Below are positions 63,145-64,000 of a stretch of 64,000 nt of DNA, one piece after another. The position numbers and the translations under genes are program-made. The stretch is from Solibacillus sp. FSL H8-0538 (GTDB lineage: Bacteria; Bacillota; Bacilli; Bacillales_A; Planococcaceae), in contig NZ_JBBOPI010000001.1 of assembly GCF_038003525.1 (NCBI RefSeq), forward strand, positions 177,001 to 241,000, written 5' to 3'. The notes beneath the pieces were generated by a model. The model made no database searches, was not told where the DNA came from, and saw only the letters and a program-made list of their open reading frames with translations. Numbering within the stretch: position 1 is the stretch's first letter; each line of letters opens with the position of its first letter.

Positions 63145-63486
63145 ATGGAAACAGCAATCGTAATTGCGCTAGTCGCAGCATTCATCATTTGGCGCATGAA
63201 GCCATCAAAAGGAGTAAATCCTATTTCGACTGCACAACTAAAAAACGTTTTAAATGATAAAGATAAAGTATTTGTAGATGTTCGAACGCCAGGCGAATTC
63301 AAAGGGCGCAATATTAAGCAGTTTAAAAACATCCCCCTTGGCTCAGATTTTTCAAAGCTACCAAAGGATAAAGAAATTGTTGTTATTTGCCAAAGTGGTA
63401 TGCGATCAAGTCAAGCGTGTAAACAATTAAAAAAATTGGGTTATGAAAAAGTGACAAATGTCCGTGGCGGCATGAGCGCGTATTAA
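63145..63486 (+). CDS. Membrane-anchored rhodanese
   Basis: A 113-residue protein with an N-terminal membrane helix (about residues 2-14, AIVIALVAAFIIW) and one rhodanese domain; active-site loop CQSGMRS. The frame extends upstream to 63100, but the ATG at 63145 has a perfect AAGGAGGA site and removes overlap with the DsrE-like gene. It is a close paralogue of the lone rhodanese at 829-1185, differing mainly in position and in belonging to the CstR-controlled operon. Confidence 0.92.
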   Translation: METAIVIALVAAFIIWRMKPSKGVNPISTAQLKNVLNDKDKVFVDVRTPGEFKGRNIKQFKNIPLGSDFSKLPKDKEIVVICQSGMRSSQACKQLKKLGYEKVTNVRGGMSAY

Positions 63487-63500
63487 AAGGAGAGAACATC

Positions 63501-63797
63501 ATGAAGGAAGTTTCAACAACTGAAGTACAACAACGTCTTGAAAACGGCGAACAATTAAATTTAATTGATGTACGTGAAGTGGCTGAAGTGCAAGCGGGTC
63601 ATATTCCAGGTATCACGAATATTCCACTAGGCTTAATCGAGTTCCGACTGCACGAATTAGATAAAAACAAACCATATACTATGGTTTGTCGCTCAGGCGG
63701 TCGTAGCGGTCAAGCAACAGCATTTCTACAAAGCCAAGGCTTCGACGCAACAAATATGGTTGGCGGTATGCTTGCTTGGGAAGGCGACGTACAGTAA
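63501..63797 (+). CDS. Cytoplasmic rhodanese
   Basis: A 98-residue stand-alone rhodanese (sulfurtransferase) domain of the GlpE/YgaP size. Motifs are LIDVREVAEVQAGHIPG and the active-site loop CRSGGRS, ending GGMLAWEGD. Arg in the CRSGGRS loop suits sulfane-sulfur donors such as thiosulfate or persulfide. It lies 14 bases behind the membrane rhodanese with an AAAGGAGAG site, so it is in the same operon. Confidence 0.93.
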   Translation: MKEVSTTEVQQRLENGEQLNLIDVREVAEVQAGHIPGITNIPLGLIEFRLHELDKNKPYTMVCRSGGRSGQATAFLQSQGFDATNMVGGMLAWEGDVQ

Positions 63798-63821
63798 GTC
63801 TATATTTTTTTGAATAAAATA

Positions 63822-63837
63822 ATACCCTATACGGTAT
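63822..63837 (+). promoter_or_regulatory. CstR-type operator 3
   Basis: ATACCCTATACGGTAT: ATACC-N6-GGTAT, directly before the GGAGG ribosome binding site of the TusA-like gene. It marks a third control point in the sulfur operon. Confidence 0.7.
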
Positions 63838-63849
63838 GGAGGTAAATAC

Positions 63850-64000
63850 ATGTTACAATCAGATGTTCAACTGGATGCAAAGGGGTTAGCTTGCCCGATG
63901 CCAATCGTGAAAACAAAAAAAGCAATGAATGACTTAGCAGATGGTCAAATTCTTGAAGTGCAAGCAACGGATAAAGGTTCAAAAGCAGATTTAGCTGCAT
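63850..64000 (+). CDS. TusA-like sulfur carrier protein (partial, runs off the window)
   Basis: The first 50 residues are visible. LDAKGLACPMPIVKTKKAM carries the CPMP motif with the sulfur-binding Cys of the TusA/SirA family, followed by LEVQATDKGSKADLAA. The start at 63850 has TGGAGGT upstream. It may be a plain TusA protein of about 75 residues or the N-terminal domain of a larger TusA-rhodanese-DsrE fusion such as CstA; the window ends too early to tell. Confidence 0.9.
   Translation, partial: MLQSDVQLDAKGLACPMPIVKTKKAMNDLADGQILEVQATDKGSKADLAA

Overview
The window looks like part of the chromosome of a low-GC Gram-positive bacterium of the Bacillales, most likely Planococcaceae close to Solibacillus or Lysinibacillus. 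This rests on AT-rich intergenic DNA, strong AGGAGG-type ribosome binding sites with frequent TTG starts, several secreted S-layer-homology (SLH) proteins, ycsF/G/I-kip type pxp genes, hutUIG, and GC-rich repeats of the kind scattered through Bacillales genomes. Genus is inference. I saw no rRNA, tRNA, CRISPR array, prophage or transposase.

Layout. 0-13.5 kb is metabolic and regulatory: a GNAT acetyltransferase, a membrane rhodanese, an AlaX-type editing protein, an ECF sigma/anti-sigma pair, a CoA-disulfide reductase, an acetamidase/formamidase, an unknown 487-residue protein, a 28-residue membrane peptide behind a near-perfect Fnr/Crp-type site, and a divergent CoA-transferase / acyl-CoA ligase pair. 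13.8-40.4 kb holds four SLH proteins (1407, 350, 751 and 1721 residues). Among them lie a four-gene operon (response regulator-PP2C phosphatase, RsbW-like kinase, chemoreceptor, STAS protein), a MATE transporter, a two-gene ATPase + TOPRIM candidate defence module with a foldable GC-rich sequence beside it, and an HtrA-like protease. 40.8-49 kb has a HARE-HTH protein behind repeated operator-like boxes, an AEC transporter, a second chemoreceptor, catalase and an SLC13-type permease, then two Bacillales repeats. 49.2-53.8 kb is the 5-oxoprolinase locus, split into divergent pxpBC and pxpA-nramp-ycsI arms. 54.0-57.9 kb is hutU-hutI-hutG without hutH or hutP. 58-61.5 kb has an OmpR-type two-component system and small membrane proteins. 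61.8-64 kb is a persulfide-responsive sulfur-transfer locus: CstR-like repressor, DsrE-like protein, three rhodaneses and the start of a TusA-like protein, with three matching palindromic operators.

The less ordinary material: a dispersed two-hairpin repeat of about 80 bp in four intergenic copies, all in one orientation; the ATPase/TOPRIM module and its structured flank; the chemoreceptor embedded in a partner-switch operon whose receiver has lost its acidic pair; the Fnr-site-driven mini-protein; the CstR operator shared by two divergent promoters; an SLH protein whose transglutaminase-like domain has Ser in place of the catalytic Cys; an exact 21-nt periodic repeat; and several small broken genes (6.2, 27.8, 34.3 and 61.5 kb). 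All functional statements are read from sequence and family knowledge; no search was run.
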